From Salvia splendens (taxonomy: Eukaryota > Streptophyta > Magnoliopsida > Lamiales > Lamiaceae): DNA of 64,000 nucleotides. The position numbers and the translations under genes are program-made. Where the stretch lies: contig NC_056046.1 in the NCBI RefSeq assembly GCF_004379255.2, positions 7,378,001-7,442,000 on the forward strand. The letters are read 5' to 3'. Positions 1-12,000 of this stretch are shown here, one piece after another. The notes beneath the pieces were generated by a model. The model saw nothing but the letters and a program-made list of their open reading frames with translations, had not been told where the DNA came from and did no database searches. The first letter of the stretch is position 1; each line of letters starts with the position of its first letter.

Positions 1-623
1 TGGCTCCATATGAGGCCTTGTATGGAAAGAAGTGTAGATCGCCACTTTATTGGGATGAAGTGGGTGAGAGAAGAATTCTCGGACCAGACTCTGTAGAAGA
101 GATGATAGAGATTGTCCGACAAATCCGTGGGAGGATCAAGGAGGCACAGGATCGACAGAAATCTTATGCGGATGTTCGAAGGACCGAGTTACAGTTCGAG
201 GTCGGGGAAAAGGTCTTTTTGAAAGTTTCCCCTTCTAAGGGAATAACTCGTTTTGGAGTGAAAGGAAAACTGAGACCCCGATTTATCGGTCCATACGAGA
301 TTTTGGATAGAGTCGGCGTGGTAGCATACAGATTGGCCCTACCACCAAGCTTCGGAAATGTGCACAACGTCTTCCATGTGTCACAATTGAGGAAGTATGT
401 GTATGACCCCACACACATAGTTCACCAAGAAGAGATGATGGTCCTAAATCCCGATCTAAGCTATGAGGAGAAGCCCGAGGCCATTGTGGATCGAAGAGTG
501 CAAGAATTGAGGAATAAGTCAGTTGTTTCGGTGAAGGTACGGTGGAGGAATCATGGAGTCGAGGAGGCAACATGGGAATCAGAAGATAAGATGAGAGAGA
601 GGTTTCCAGAGCTGTTTGAGTGA
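1..623 (+). CDS. Ty3/gypsy chromovirus polyprotein, C-terminal part (integrase tail and chromodomain)
   Basis: The reading frame is open from base 3 and ends at TGA 621-623. The left part of the polyprotein is outside the window. It begins in the conserved end of the integrase core (APYEALYGKKCRSPLYWDE), continues through the integrase C-terminal module (GEKVFLKVSP, GKLRPRFIGPYEI, VFHVSQLRKY) and closes with a chromodomain-like tail (EAIVDRRVQELRNK, VKVRWRNHG, EEATWE). Known family: plant chromoviruses use this tail to guide integration. The sequence resembles the Tekay/Del branch, which is my inference from motif order. No stops or frameshifts are visible in the part shown, so the element may be fairly young. 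It is followed directly by a polypurine tract and a 3' LTR. Confidence 0.93.
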   Translation, partial: APYEALYGKKCRSPLYWDEVGERRILGPDSVEEMIEIVRQIRGRIKEAQDRQKSYADVRRTELQFEVGEKVFLKVSPSKGITRFGVKGKLRPRFIGPYEILDRVGVVAYRLALPPSFGNVHNVFHVSQLRKYVYDPTHIVHQEEMMVLNPDLSYEEKPEAIVDRRVQELRNKSVVSVKVRWRNHGVEEATWESEDKMRERFPELFE

Positions 624-652
624 TCTAACAAATTTCGGGACGAAATTTTGTT

Positions 653-665
653 AAGGTGGGAGGAA
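653..665 (+). other. polypurine tract of the chromovirus
   Basis: A purine-rich run (AAGGTGGGAGGAA) lies immediately before the TG that opens the 3' LTR. This is the expected plus-strand priming site of an LTR retrotransposon in + orientation. Confidence 0.8.
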
Positions 666-3502
666 TGTAATACCCGAAAATTTGTGGAATTTTATTCTTT
701 TAATTAAGGATGAAATTCTTTTCTATGTTTTTGTGTTTAAAATTTGGTGTGGAAAATATTTTGTGTTTATTTGATGGTTGTGGATGTGGTATTTTCTACC
801 TAGGCAAATTAAATGTAAGTAAATAATTAATTAAGCCATGTTTTTAAAAATCCTAATTAAAATTAAATCTCTCTCTCTTTCTCTCTCTCTCTCGGTTTCT
901 CACCCTTCCCCACTAATTTCTCAACCTCCCCCACTCCCTCTTAACCGATACATCTTTCCCTTTCCAATCTCTCCCCACATCGTTTTCTCTCCTTTCTCTC
1001 TTGCAATTGCTCTCAACACCGGTAAGCTCCCTCTCTCCTTCTCCCTCTCGGTTCTCATCTTTTTCATTCACTCCCTCTCATCATCGTCTTGAATTCCTCA
1101 AGGTGATACCCTCCTTCGTCGTGAATCGGAGTCGGAAAAGGAAGTAAAGCTTTTGCGTTTCGTTTGAACCATCCGGGGAAGGTAACCCCTAACCCTTGTT
1201 TAATTCGAAAACTCATGCATATAGGACGTTTTTGGTTGGGTTAGATGTTGAGTAGGATTTGTGGCTATGTGCTTGTGTTGAACATGTTTTCGGTGATAAC
1301 TGACAGTGGGTTCCGACCCCTTTTTGACTGAGCAAACGACCTCCTTTTGGTACGATTTTTTAACTGTATAAACTTTGGTGTGTCTTCTGTGTGGTGTGTA
1401 ATTTTCAGCCTCTTTGGATGTCGTATGAATTTATTATGATTTTTGCAAGTAAACTGCGCAGTTCTGCGTGTTGTATGTTTTGGGAGATGTTTTCATGTGC
1501 TTTTGGCGTGATTCTGAGTGATATGTTTTTGTGATGAATGTGGGTGTGTTTGGCCAAGAGATGGCTCGGGAAAATCTGTGTTTGGTTCGAGAGTTTTCGT
1601 GTGTGTTGGCCGAGAGTGTTGGGTTCAGCCTAGGGCAGATTTGTGGAGAGTCTGGAAGGGATGATCCCAGGTGTTTGGGTGTGTTTTGGGACGTAGAATG
1701 CGTGGTGGGAATGTCGTATAGGGTTTGAGAATCGGAAGTTGAAGGAAAGTGAGTGTACACGGAACCAGCGGCCGAGGTGCCGAACAGATGGCCGAGGTGC
1801 CGAACAGACGGCCGAGGTGCCGAGCATAAGATGCCGAGGTGCCGAGCAGGCGGCCGGGACGGTCGATCGAGGTGCCGAGCCGGACGGCCGAGATGGTCGG
1901 CCGAGGTGCCGAACAGGCGGCCGAGACGGTCGGCCGAGGTGCCTAGCCGGACGGCCGAGATGGTCGGCCGAGGTGCCGAGCTGTGCCGAGACAGGTGCCG
2001 AGCTATGCCGAGACAGGTGCCGAGCTATGCCGAGACAGGTGCCGAGCTGTGCCGAGATAGGTGCCGAGCTATGCCGAGACAAGTGCCGAGCTGTGCCGAG
2101 ACAGGTGCCGAGCTGTGCCGAGACAGGCGGCCGAGGTGCCGAGCCAGGCGGCCGAGACGGTCGGCCGAGGTGCCGAGCCAGGCGGCCGAGACGGTCGGCC
2201 GAGGTGCCGAGCCAGGCGGCCGAGGTGCCGAGCCAGGCGGCCGAGATGGTCGGCCGAGGTGCCGAGCCAGGCGGCCGAGACGGTCGGCCGAGGTGCCGAG
2301 CCAGGCGGCCGAGACACCGAGCCAGGCCGAGACGCCGATCCTTTTTCCGAGCTTTTTCCGAACCTTTTCCGAGCCAAGTGAGCCGTTTGCACAGTAAGGG
2401 TATGCCAGGACTTGGAGTGCTGTGTTCGTGTGTCGTGTGCGCGTTTTGGGTACGTCGTTTGCGTGCGGGGTGTGTTTCGAACGTGTGACTTTGTGTGTTT
2501 GTTTTGTAATATGTTGTTAAGTGTATGTACGTGTAACGTGCTAGATGTTGAAGTCGTCCACGTAGGAATCATGCATTGTCGTTTAAAGTCTCGTCTCTTC
2601 TGACTCTAATCATGATATTATTTATCTTTCAAAAGGGTGATCGTTTACAAGGAAAGTGTGGTTGAAGAGATTTATTTTAAAAGCTAAGCAATCGAGGTGG
2701 GCTTTTCTACCCTACTTTTAAGTGGGTTATCTTTAAATACGGACTTTGTTCCGGAAATGTTTATGGAGGTGAACTGTTTGTCTTGCCAATATTTTGTTTT
2801 GAAACCTATCTGAAGTGGTTTACCACATATGTTTAATCGAATTCGGGTCTGTTGGGCTGCGAACCCTCAGGCTAGTGTACACGAGACTGGGTGCCATCTG
2901 AGAGCAAGTTGGCCGGTCTAGATGACCTGGGGTGTGGCCACGCCCCTTGTCATGGTTTGGATCAGATAGTGTATGATTGAGGGAATAAGGGTGGCAATAT
3001 CGGAAAAATGACTGCGCAGTCGAATTTATGAAATGTATTTTGTGTACTTGGGTTATTTTCATTATACTCAAAACCCCAATGTTACACTGTTATGGCATGA
3101 CAAACTATGTTTTTGGCGTGTGTCCACTGAGTGCAATAAGTACTCAGCCCTGCATGTTGTTTTCTTAATGTGCAGGATTGAGCGGCGATGGGGAGGACGG
3201 AGGTTGAGCAGTTAAAGCCAAAGGGTGTTTTTATCTTTTGGATGGTGTCGTGTCGTCATACCCGGCATCATCTGTCTTTTGGTCTTTTCCGCTGCTTGTA
3301 AACCGTCACGATGTTTTCATTTCAAACTCTGAATACTTTAACTCAAGAATGTCGTCACAGTACTTTGTTTTGAATTAAATTTCCTTTTATTAAATGTTTT
3401 CGAGTCAAATATTCTTGTTACCCCCTTTCTTCCCCGCTTCTTTATCCCCCCCCTAGTCGCGGTCCACCGTACTTCCTATCCTTAGGAAATGCGGGCGTGA
3501 CA
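666..3502 (+). mobile_element. 3' LTR of Ty3/gypsy chromovirus (about 2.8 kb)
   Basis: It starts TGTAATACCCG and ends GGGCGTGACA, the usual TG...CA borders of this type of LTR, and follows the polypurine tract directly. It is long for the group. It contains a CT microsatellite near 871-893 and a 575-bp GC-rich tandem array (1765-2340). It also holds several open frames made by the array; these show no similarity I recognise and I do not call them genes. The putative 5-bp target duplication to the right is GAGTA (3503-3507); its partner lies outside the window, so the right border is set from the CA end only. Confidence 0.85.
1765..2340. repeat. GC-rich tandem array (core GCCGAGGTGCCGAG) inside the LTR
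   Basis: About 575 bp built from variants of GCCGAGGTGCCGA, GCGGCCGAGA(C/T)GGTCG and GAGCTGTGCCGAGACAGGT. Units are arranged in higher-order blocks of roughly 20 to 40 bp. The array keeps several frames open on both strands, producing low-complexity R/P/G/A-rich translations. It is much more GC-rich than the rest of the window, and there is no sign of a real protein. Confidence 0.9.
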
Positions 3503-6096
3503 GAGTACCAGACAATTTTTTGTGTTTGTCTTGAATTCCTTAAGTTCACGTTTCCAATTTGGTGAGATATTAGTGCAGAAAAATAATATTTGACCCTCTC
3601 CACTTTTTTGCCTTTACACTCTGAACAAATTACATAGAAGTGGTGCTATGTTATCCATTTATATTAAATATATTAAATACAGGTGATGCATCATAACTGT
3701 GAAGCTTCTTTTAGAAATCTTTAGGTTTTGTTTTTTCTGTTATGGCATCCTGAGGAATCTTGGGAACACAACTATCATATCAGTGAGACTTTGATTGATC
3801 ACATTTTTAGTGATATGGGGAAGTAATGTGCTGATTGCTGGACAGAATGTGCTGAATAGGAAGATTATAACTTATCAGCTAATCCTTTTCAGCAACAAGA
3901 GCAATGCATCAGAGGATGGTGCAGCCAATATCAAACAATCTCTTGATATTTTACTTGTGGAAAGAGTTGACAATTAGATTTAAGAAAGAGGTTAAAAGGG
4001 GGTTGAATAGCCTTACATTGGTATCAAACAAGTTGTTATCTTCGCTGTTCCATCGTATTTCTTCATTCCATCATAAACCCATTGTTTCCTTTGTTTCCGT
4101 GATTCTGATTCCCTTCCTTGCTCTTTTGCTTGAGATTTACATCTATTTCATTGATCTTGAAGATTTTGGAAATTGCAAGATTGTGCTTTTTGCTTAACCT
4201 TTTGGAAGGGGTTCATCTTATAGAGGATTTGGATGATGCCAGTGTGCTAAGGGGTGGGTTTTGGATCCATCTGGTATGTTAGCTTGCAAGTTTGGAACTG
4301 TTCTATCTGTGGATTCTTTTTTTTCCATTTCCCTTTCTTATAAGCAATCTGGAAATATCCAAGCCTCAAAAAGTTTAGGTCTTTTCGTGGCTATTTTTTT
4401 TGGGGAAGCACGAAGCTGCTCACTTGTGATACTTTACAAAGATAATTCAATAGGCATATAGTGGATTCTGCCACGCTTGATCAATGATTTATCTTTGTCT
4501 AATCTCGGGAGTTTGATCTATATAAGAGGCCAAGTGTAGACTGTGTAGTTGTTACAGTGGTTAGAAAGGAATAGGAGAATCTTTGATGACAAAGAGAAAT
4601 CTTTAAAAGAAGGACCGTGATAAAGCTAAGTTCAGAATTGCTTGGTAAACCTCATACAACAAAGACTTGAAGGCCTTTTTTTGTGATAGACATTACTAGC
4701 AACCTGAGTTTGGGTTCAGGACTTTGCCTACTTAAAGTCAAGGATTCAAGTGTCGAAACTTAGTAGATTTGCTATGTTTTTCAAAGTGTTTTCATCGTCT
4801 CGTGGAAAACAAAACATTTTATCACTCTTACTGAAATCATTCTCCTACTTTACTCTCTCTTATCTTTCCTACTTTAATTCCATCTCCTATTTTGTTTTAT
4901 CTTCATTTAACCCATTTACACAATTTCTTAATCTCCATGCCCAAAAGAAATGCCTCAACTTAGTTGGGACGGAGGGAGTATGATTTATAGCCAATCTTTC
5001 CAAAATAAGCTTCGGTTATTATTGAAAAATTGCTACAACAAAAGATTGAAGCTCCTTGCACCTTCACGTCTCATCGTGACTCACTTCGTGTCTGAGCTCC
5101 CTGCCACCACACCGTCGTCTCTGCCATCCTATTCTTTCTTGCCAGCAGTTGAGCAATAGTGTGTCGAGTTTGGAGCAAGAGGATGATGCAAAACGGTGCA
5201 CAACTTAGATTTCCATGGCCAGAATCAGGATGAGTCATTGTTGTATTTGACAGCCAGAATCACTAAGAATTTTAGATGGATTAGGTGGGTGATTGTTTCA
5301 TTGGATTTCTTGAAGCTAGTTCATTGGGACGCGAGACGTGAAGGTCACGTGAAGAATGAAATGAAAGCTCGAATCTAGAGGTCTCTTACAAATGAATCTG
5401 TTATAATATCGAACATGGTTGAGAAACTAAATTATAATATCAATTCGTAATTTCATTTTTTCTGATTTGTTGGTAAATAGAAATTCCGTAAGTCAATATA
5501 AAACTAGTCTTTTAACTAAAAGTGTAAATTTCTCTATTCACTTAAATCAGTATAAAAGTGGACAGAATATACATGTTATACAGTTGTGGCTTTCCTATGC
5601 AAAGTGGCTATTGTTCACAATTTCCACTGTCTTATTTACTTCATATTGAACATTTTTGGAATAGCAAGTCTGCATTTCCTGTGGACCTCTTAGAGGTAGT
5701 TTTTATTTCAGTAATCTAGTATTTCGTATGCCAATGAACTTAACTATATCGATTTACACTTGGTATGTCTACGAAATGAAGAACGGAATGAAATATATAT
5801 TCATTTTTTGACCAATCACCTTTCCAATTTCTGTGTCAGTTTAGGGCGTGTCATTTAATTTTCTTATGTTTTTGTGGTTTTTGCTTAATAGCATGACATG
5901 TTCTTTCTTGATTTTCATTACTTATTTAATTTTTTTTTAAATTCTTTTACGTGGTGGAAACAGTCCTTTTTTACTGAGTACTCACAATGATCACAGTTCC
6001 AAATACAGAAAGGTGGTCTGCATGGAAATTTTGTTGGATTGGAATTTGTAACTAAATATAATAAAAATTCAAACTATCTTTTATCTGTTGGTGCAG
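3503..6096 (+). other. presumed intron DNA of the SABRE-type gene (right of the chromovirus)
   Basis: No exon with similarity to the SABRE N-terminus could be found here. The stretch ends in a good acceptor (GTGCAG at 6091-6096). It holds a partial Stowaway-like end near 4979 and short frames with no recognisable product. The simplest reading is that the rest of a large intron lies here, split by the retrotransposon. A truncated 5' gene end would look the same inside this window. Confidence 0.55.
4795..4979. mobile_element. partial Stowaway-like MITE (one terminus seen)
   Basis: The right end GGGACGGAGGGAG is followed by TA, with the usual subterminal CCTCAACTTAGTTGG. The matching CTCCCTCCGTCC left end is not evident, so the left border is approximate and the copy is probably truncated or diverged. 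Confidence 0.5.
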
Positions 6097-9000
6097 GGAA
6101 GCAGGGGTACTTATTAAGAATTTGGATATTACTAGTGGGGAAGTCCGAGTAAATTTAAATGAGGATTTGCTGCCCAAGGAAAAGAATGTGGCTGACACAG
6201 TGCCTGACCTGCCCCAAGAAGTTGCACAAGTGAACAACGAATCTGGATCTGATGAAACACAACCGGGCGAAAAAGTTCCTGCTGTATGCAAGTACAGCTC
6301 CACAATACCTGAAAAGGTTTACTTTTCAACTGCTTTGACAATGCTTTCCTTGTCATTGTTCCTTGCACAATATTCTCTATTATATCACGCTTACATTTCT
6401 GAAGAGTGGAAATACTATTTATGTTTATTCTCACATAAGCTATACTGGACCATCATTGGGAAATTGATGATAAACCCTTAGCTTTATCAAGGGTCTCTTA
6501 GTTAAAAAATGTTTTCTTCAATTTTTCTTGAGACGCGGGGTCATGTTCTTCGATTGGTAGGCTTCTTTAGATAATGTTGAATGAGTAATTGATGTATGGG
6601 TGATTTTTTAATAGGCCACCTTCACTCTGCCTAAACTTGATGTAAAGATTGGACATCGATGTTACGGGCTTTTGGTTGAGAATAGCATTAGGGGAATCCA
6701 TTTGAAGTGCATGAAATCTCAATCTGTGGAAGATCTGGGGGAAAGTGTGAGACTTGATGTTCAGATGGAATTCAGTGAGATATATGTAAGTGCATACGAC
6801 TTCCACCCCTGAATTTCTATAATATATCTCCTCTTTATACTGACATGATCTACTTATCATAGCTGCTTAGAGAAACTGGCATCTCTATTGTGGAAATACT
6901 GAAACTTGATGTTGTTTCCTCTGCCTACATACCACTACTGGTATGATCATTCTCAAACTGCAGGCTATCATCTGTCTTGTCAAACTGAATGCATTTTAGA
7001 TATTTGCTTTACAATACTCGATTAAGCTATGTATGATGAAGTACCATTGAACAAACAAGATATGTATGATTAAGCTTGGAGGCACTCTTTAGGCACATGC
7101 AAAGTAGATTCCAAAGAGAAAATTTACTTTTATACTCCCAGAAGTCTGTGAGTATCACTGAAGATACTAAAGAGAAATACAATTCTGGGTAACTTCTATT
7201 TGTATGATCGAGCAGAAATTCAAATCTTCAATTTATTCACTAAACTCAAGTCTTGAATAAAACATGCCTTAATTTTATCTAGCTCTAGATATCTCACTTT
7301 AAAAAAAATCTGAGGAATCCTACTAAAATCAACTTATAACTCATGAAGTGTCTGAAGCATTAGTCAACTAAGACAAGAACTCTCTACTGTAGTCTGTATA
7401 TAAAGATCTAAGAAATATCCGTTGTCAAAATGCTTATCCTAAAAGAGCTTCACTGAACAGCAGTGGCATGAAGAATGTGGGCAAATGTATATGCTTGAAG
7501 AAAATTAGATATTTCATAATTATATTAGTTCCAGAGACCGGTTTCTTTGTTCCAATCAAAGCTGAGTATGATGTTATACTATAATCTTACTCAATCATTG
7601 ATACTCATCACAACGTGGCAATTATTAGAGAGGCCGTCCATGATCTATCATAATAAAAGAGTAGTAAAGGTGGGGTGGGAAAGGGCATGAAAGAATAAAT
7701 AAAGATGGAAGAAGGAAGGCTGAACAACAACCGAATCAGCAATTACCCATTTTATTGCTTTTAATTATTAGTTAATCAATAGTTGATGATAGGATCTATA
7801 TAAACCCTTGAGGTTTGGAAGGAATGAGTTAGATTACCGAGTTGTCATTTTGACAGTATTTCCGTGGTATTCTTTGAAGGATATCACTCGATTATTATAT
7901 AAACACTTGACTGAATATTTCTCTGTCTTCCAGCGTACATCATCTTAACACCTCTAACAATTATTGCATAAATATTGAATACTAGAGTTAACTGGTAGCA
8001 TGACACTTCTTTCTTACATTACACATTGAGTGGTTTGTTGACATCTTGGAAATATTATCTGCACAATAATGTTAATCCCTTGTTCATTTCTTTAATGTCT
8101 TTTGAAAAGATATTTTTCTTTTGCTTCTCATCATTCTGTTGATTTGTGCTGTCTGCTGCAGCCTAACGGCCTTATCAGATCTGAAATTGATGTTAAGCTT
8201 GGAGGCACACAGTGCAACTTACTTTTGAACAGGTTAGAGCCATGGATGTCCATCAGTCTTCCGAAGAAGCAAAAAAAGGAAGTACTAGAAAAAAGCCCCG
8301 CCAGAGAGAAATCACATTCATCTGGACAGAGAACAATTATGTGGACATGCACTCTGTCAGCTCCGGAGATGACTGTTGTGCTTTATAACTTGAGCGGGTG
8401 TCCACTGTACCATGTAAGCACCTACCCTATGATGAACTACTCATGCCTATATTCCTATCAAGAGTTTTTGCTTTTATCCATGAGCAGCTCTTTTGGTCCT
8501 GCTATTTTTCATAATCTAGTACTCCCTCCGTCCTAAGATAGTTGAGTCGCATTCCTTTTCAGACCGTCCCATGGTAGTTGAGTCATTTCCATTTTTGCTG
8601 AAAACTTTATTCTCTTTCCACTTTAATCTTTAAACATCAATTTCTTAAATCTCGTGCCCAAAACGCCTCAACTTTATTAGGATGGAGAGAGTACTATATT
8701 TTCAGTTTTTCTTTTTTGGTTCATCGTTTTGTTCTGATTTGTTTTCTAATCACGTATTTTTGCTACTGATGCAAAATGAATGATGTGAAGCAAAATTTGA
8801 GCATCTTGTATATGTTCTATAATTTTTCCACGGTTGCATGTTAGTTGGTCTGCCTTTCTAGTTTATTGTTAGGTGATAAATTGTTTGTGTTCAACAAAAT
8901 AGCCAACTTGCTTTCATGTGACAAAATTATTTGTATTACTTGCATTATCATGTTGCCTTTATCTCTACTTGATAATTTAGCATATAAACCAGTCTTAACT

Positions 9001-12000
9001 TGAAATTTAGTGTCATTCAACCTCTAACCTGATAGTGTAGCATCCAAATGACCTAATTTCCTTTAGATTGAAACAAGACCCACACACATTCCTCCTTACA
9101 TCGTTTTATTTGTGAACATGCCTCTTTTCATCTGTTGCCACTACCTCTTCCAATGTATCTTTATCCATCCTCTCGTCCTATATACACATATTTCTATGTG
9201 CAAATGTTTGTGTAAATTTCTTGTCTTACGTTTATGTGTGCGGCGTGCAAGCGTGTTAAATATGTACACTAGTAGATTGAACACCAATAGTGAACAACAT
9301 AAAGAAAGAAGAAATTTTTAGCAATAAATAAATGTTGCCCTTTCTTAAACAGGAAGCAGTTATATCTTTTGCTTTAGATATTCCAAACTACATCCGAAGC
9401 ATCAATACAATATACTCCCTCCGCCCCACTAAAGATGACATTTTCCTTTTTAGGTTGTCCGACCAAGATGACCCATCACTAAAAATAAAAACACCTTTAT
9501 CTCTATTTTATTCCATCTCTCTTACTTTATTCTCTCCACTTGCACAAAATAAAGTTAGAATAAAATTCCGTGCCACCCAAGGAAGGAGTCATCTTCCTTG
9601 GGACGGCGGGCGTATTATTGAAATATTAAAGGTTAAGCAAGCTAGGCTATGCTTGTCCTTAAGTTATCACCATAGCTTACTATAGTTTCGGCAAAGGCCA
9701 ACTTAAGAGAGTTGTATATCAAATACCTCAGATGTTGGGCACTATTGCATGTCACCTTTTGACTCATGTAGGGGTCCCTGCCCAAGACATCCTGTGCTTG
9801 GTCTTATTTTAACTAGCTACGTATCTTTGCAACTTCTCTCAGATGTTGATAAATTTTAGTACTACCTAAGTCCTTTAGTAATAGAAACTATTTCATTTTG
9901 GTTTGTCTTTTAAAATTGTAAACTTTCTATTTTAGGATTTTTTTTCTCTCTAATGAGGTGAGACTCATTCTCCACTAATAATACTTCCATTACTTTTTCT
10001 TTCTATCTCCCTCTAACTTTACCATTGGTTATAAAACTTTCTATTTTTAAAAGACGAAGGTAGTATATCAAACAATTCTTCTAATCTTAGACTTGCATAC
10101 CTCGGTTCTTGCTCGAGAAACACCCACTTCAGAATGATATGTGATAATACTCACATGGTTATACGCTCCACTCTCACTGCATCAGGTTTATCTGTATTGA
10201 TTTGGCAATTTCTGAATCTTTGGTAGTATATGCCGTTTAGTTTTAGTGAATCTAGAATCATTCTTTTTCCCAAAATTGTCATGTAAGATAAAAGTCGTTT
10301 TCCTATCCACATGATATAAATATTAGAGTGAATTACATAAATGGTACCTGATCTTTCACTTTCGCACATAAACGGTACCTGATCTTTCACTTTCGCACGT
10401 AAACGCTACATGATCTTTATTTTATATCGTTTTACCCCGTGACAAAAATAACCCTAGGTACCAAACATGCGATTTTTTTGTTGTGGAGGATATTTTTAGA
10501 AATTTCAATTAAATGGTACCAAACATGTGATTTTTTCTCTTTCTTATTTCTTTTTTAGTTTCTTCTTCTTCTTCTTTCTTTTTATTATTTTATCTTCCTT
10601 TCTTCTTTCTCCTTAGTTTATGTTTCCTCTTTTTCTTCTTTCTTTTTAGTGTTTTATACATACATCTAATTGCGTTCATAATATAAATCAAGAACAAAAC
10701 ACCTAATTAAATTATTTATTTAAAGTAATTAAATCAATTGAATATTTTTTATTAAATTATTTTATACTCATTTTAGGATTGAAACACCTAACTAAAAATA
10801 TTCAACTCTTTATATCATTATGAATACAATTCACTATTTTAAATTTTTATTAAGACTATGTTGATTAGTTATTAATTTAATATAAAATAATAATAACAAT
10901 AATTATTATTATATAATATTATATGATTCATAATTTAAATAATTATACTATAATTATTTATTAATTAGTACGGAGTACTAGTTTTTAGTATTATAACAGT
11001 AATATTGTTATACTAATTAAATATAATTATAACTATAATTATACTTGAGTACTATATTTGAATGATATTAAAAAATAAATTAATTATTAATTTATAACAT
11101 TAAAATAATAATATTAATATTAATTCATAGTAATAGTATAAAGAGTGAGGAGAATGAGAGAAGATAATATAATATCACTTTTGGTACTAGTTTTGTGTAT
11201 GCCAAAAATATCCTTTATGACACAAATGGGAAAATGTATTTGTTTAGAGGGCATTTTGGGGTGAAAATTGCATCAAGTACCAAAAATGTGATTTATAGGT
11301 ACCAAAAACGATATAAAATAAAGATCAGGTACCATTTATGTGCGAAAGTAAAATATCAGGTACTATTTATGTAGTTCACTCTAAATATTAAGACCAATAG
11401 TGTTATTTGTCCCAAACTTTTGATTTTTTTTTATCAAATTTTCCCAACTTCAGCATTTCCCATTAAATGTCCCGCGATATACAATTGGGGAGTTTGAGAT
11501 GAAATTTTCTTTTTTACACTTCAACACAATCGTTGACACAAAAACTATTAATCGTTGCTTTAGAAAAAAAATAAGAATGGGCTAATAGTGTTTTGAGTTC
11601 CCGATTGTTAGTGTATTCTAGAAAATGTCCTCAACTTCGAAGAAAAAGCAAAATAACTGAGGACATTTTTTAGAATACGCTAAAAGTTGTTGACACAGAA
11701 AACTATTAATCCTTCTTATATTAGCTAAAACGACGTTGTTTACTCCCTCCGTCCTATAAAAATATGTGCACTTTCCATTTCCGTCTGTCCCATAAAAATA
11801 TGGGCATTTCTATTTATGGAAAGTTGGCCCCAACTCATTACCTATACATCAAGTTATTTACAACGCTTACCACTATGGCCAACTATTACAACTCATTAAA
11901 CACTAATAATAACGTGGATCCGACTATCCGCTAACAGTATTTTAACTCTCCTTCTCCTCACCTCTATTAGTTTACCAATTGCGCATTAATTCCCGTATCA

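Noticed and set aside
1630..2572. Several long open frames on both strands
   Set aside because: They are translations of the GC-rich tandem array within the LTR. Composition is repetitive and frame-independent.
3795..4461. Possible additional SABRE exons or a retroelement fragment
   Set aside because: Short frames showed no similarity to the SABRE N-terminus or reverse transcriptase that I could recognise; left as presumed intron.
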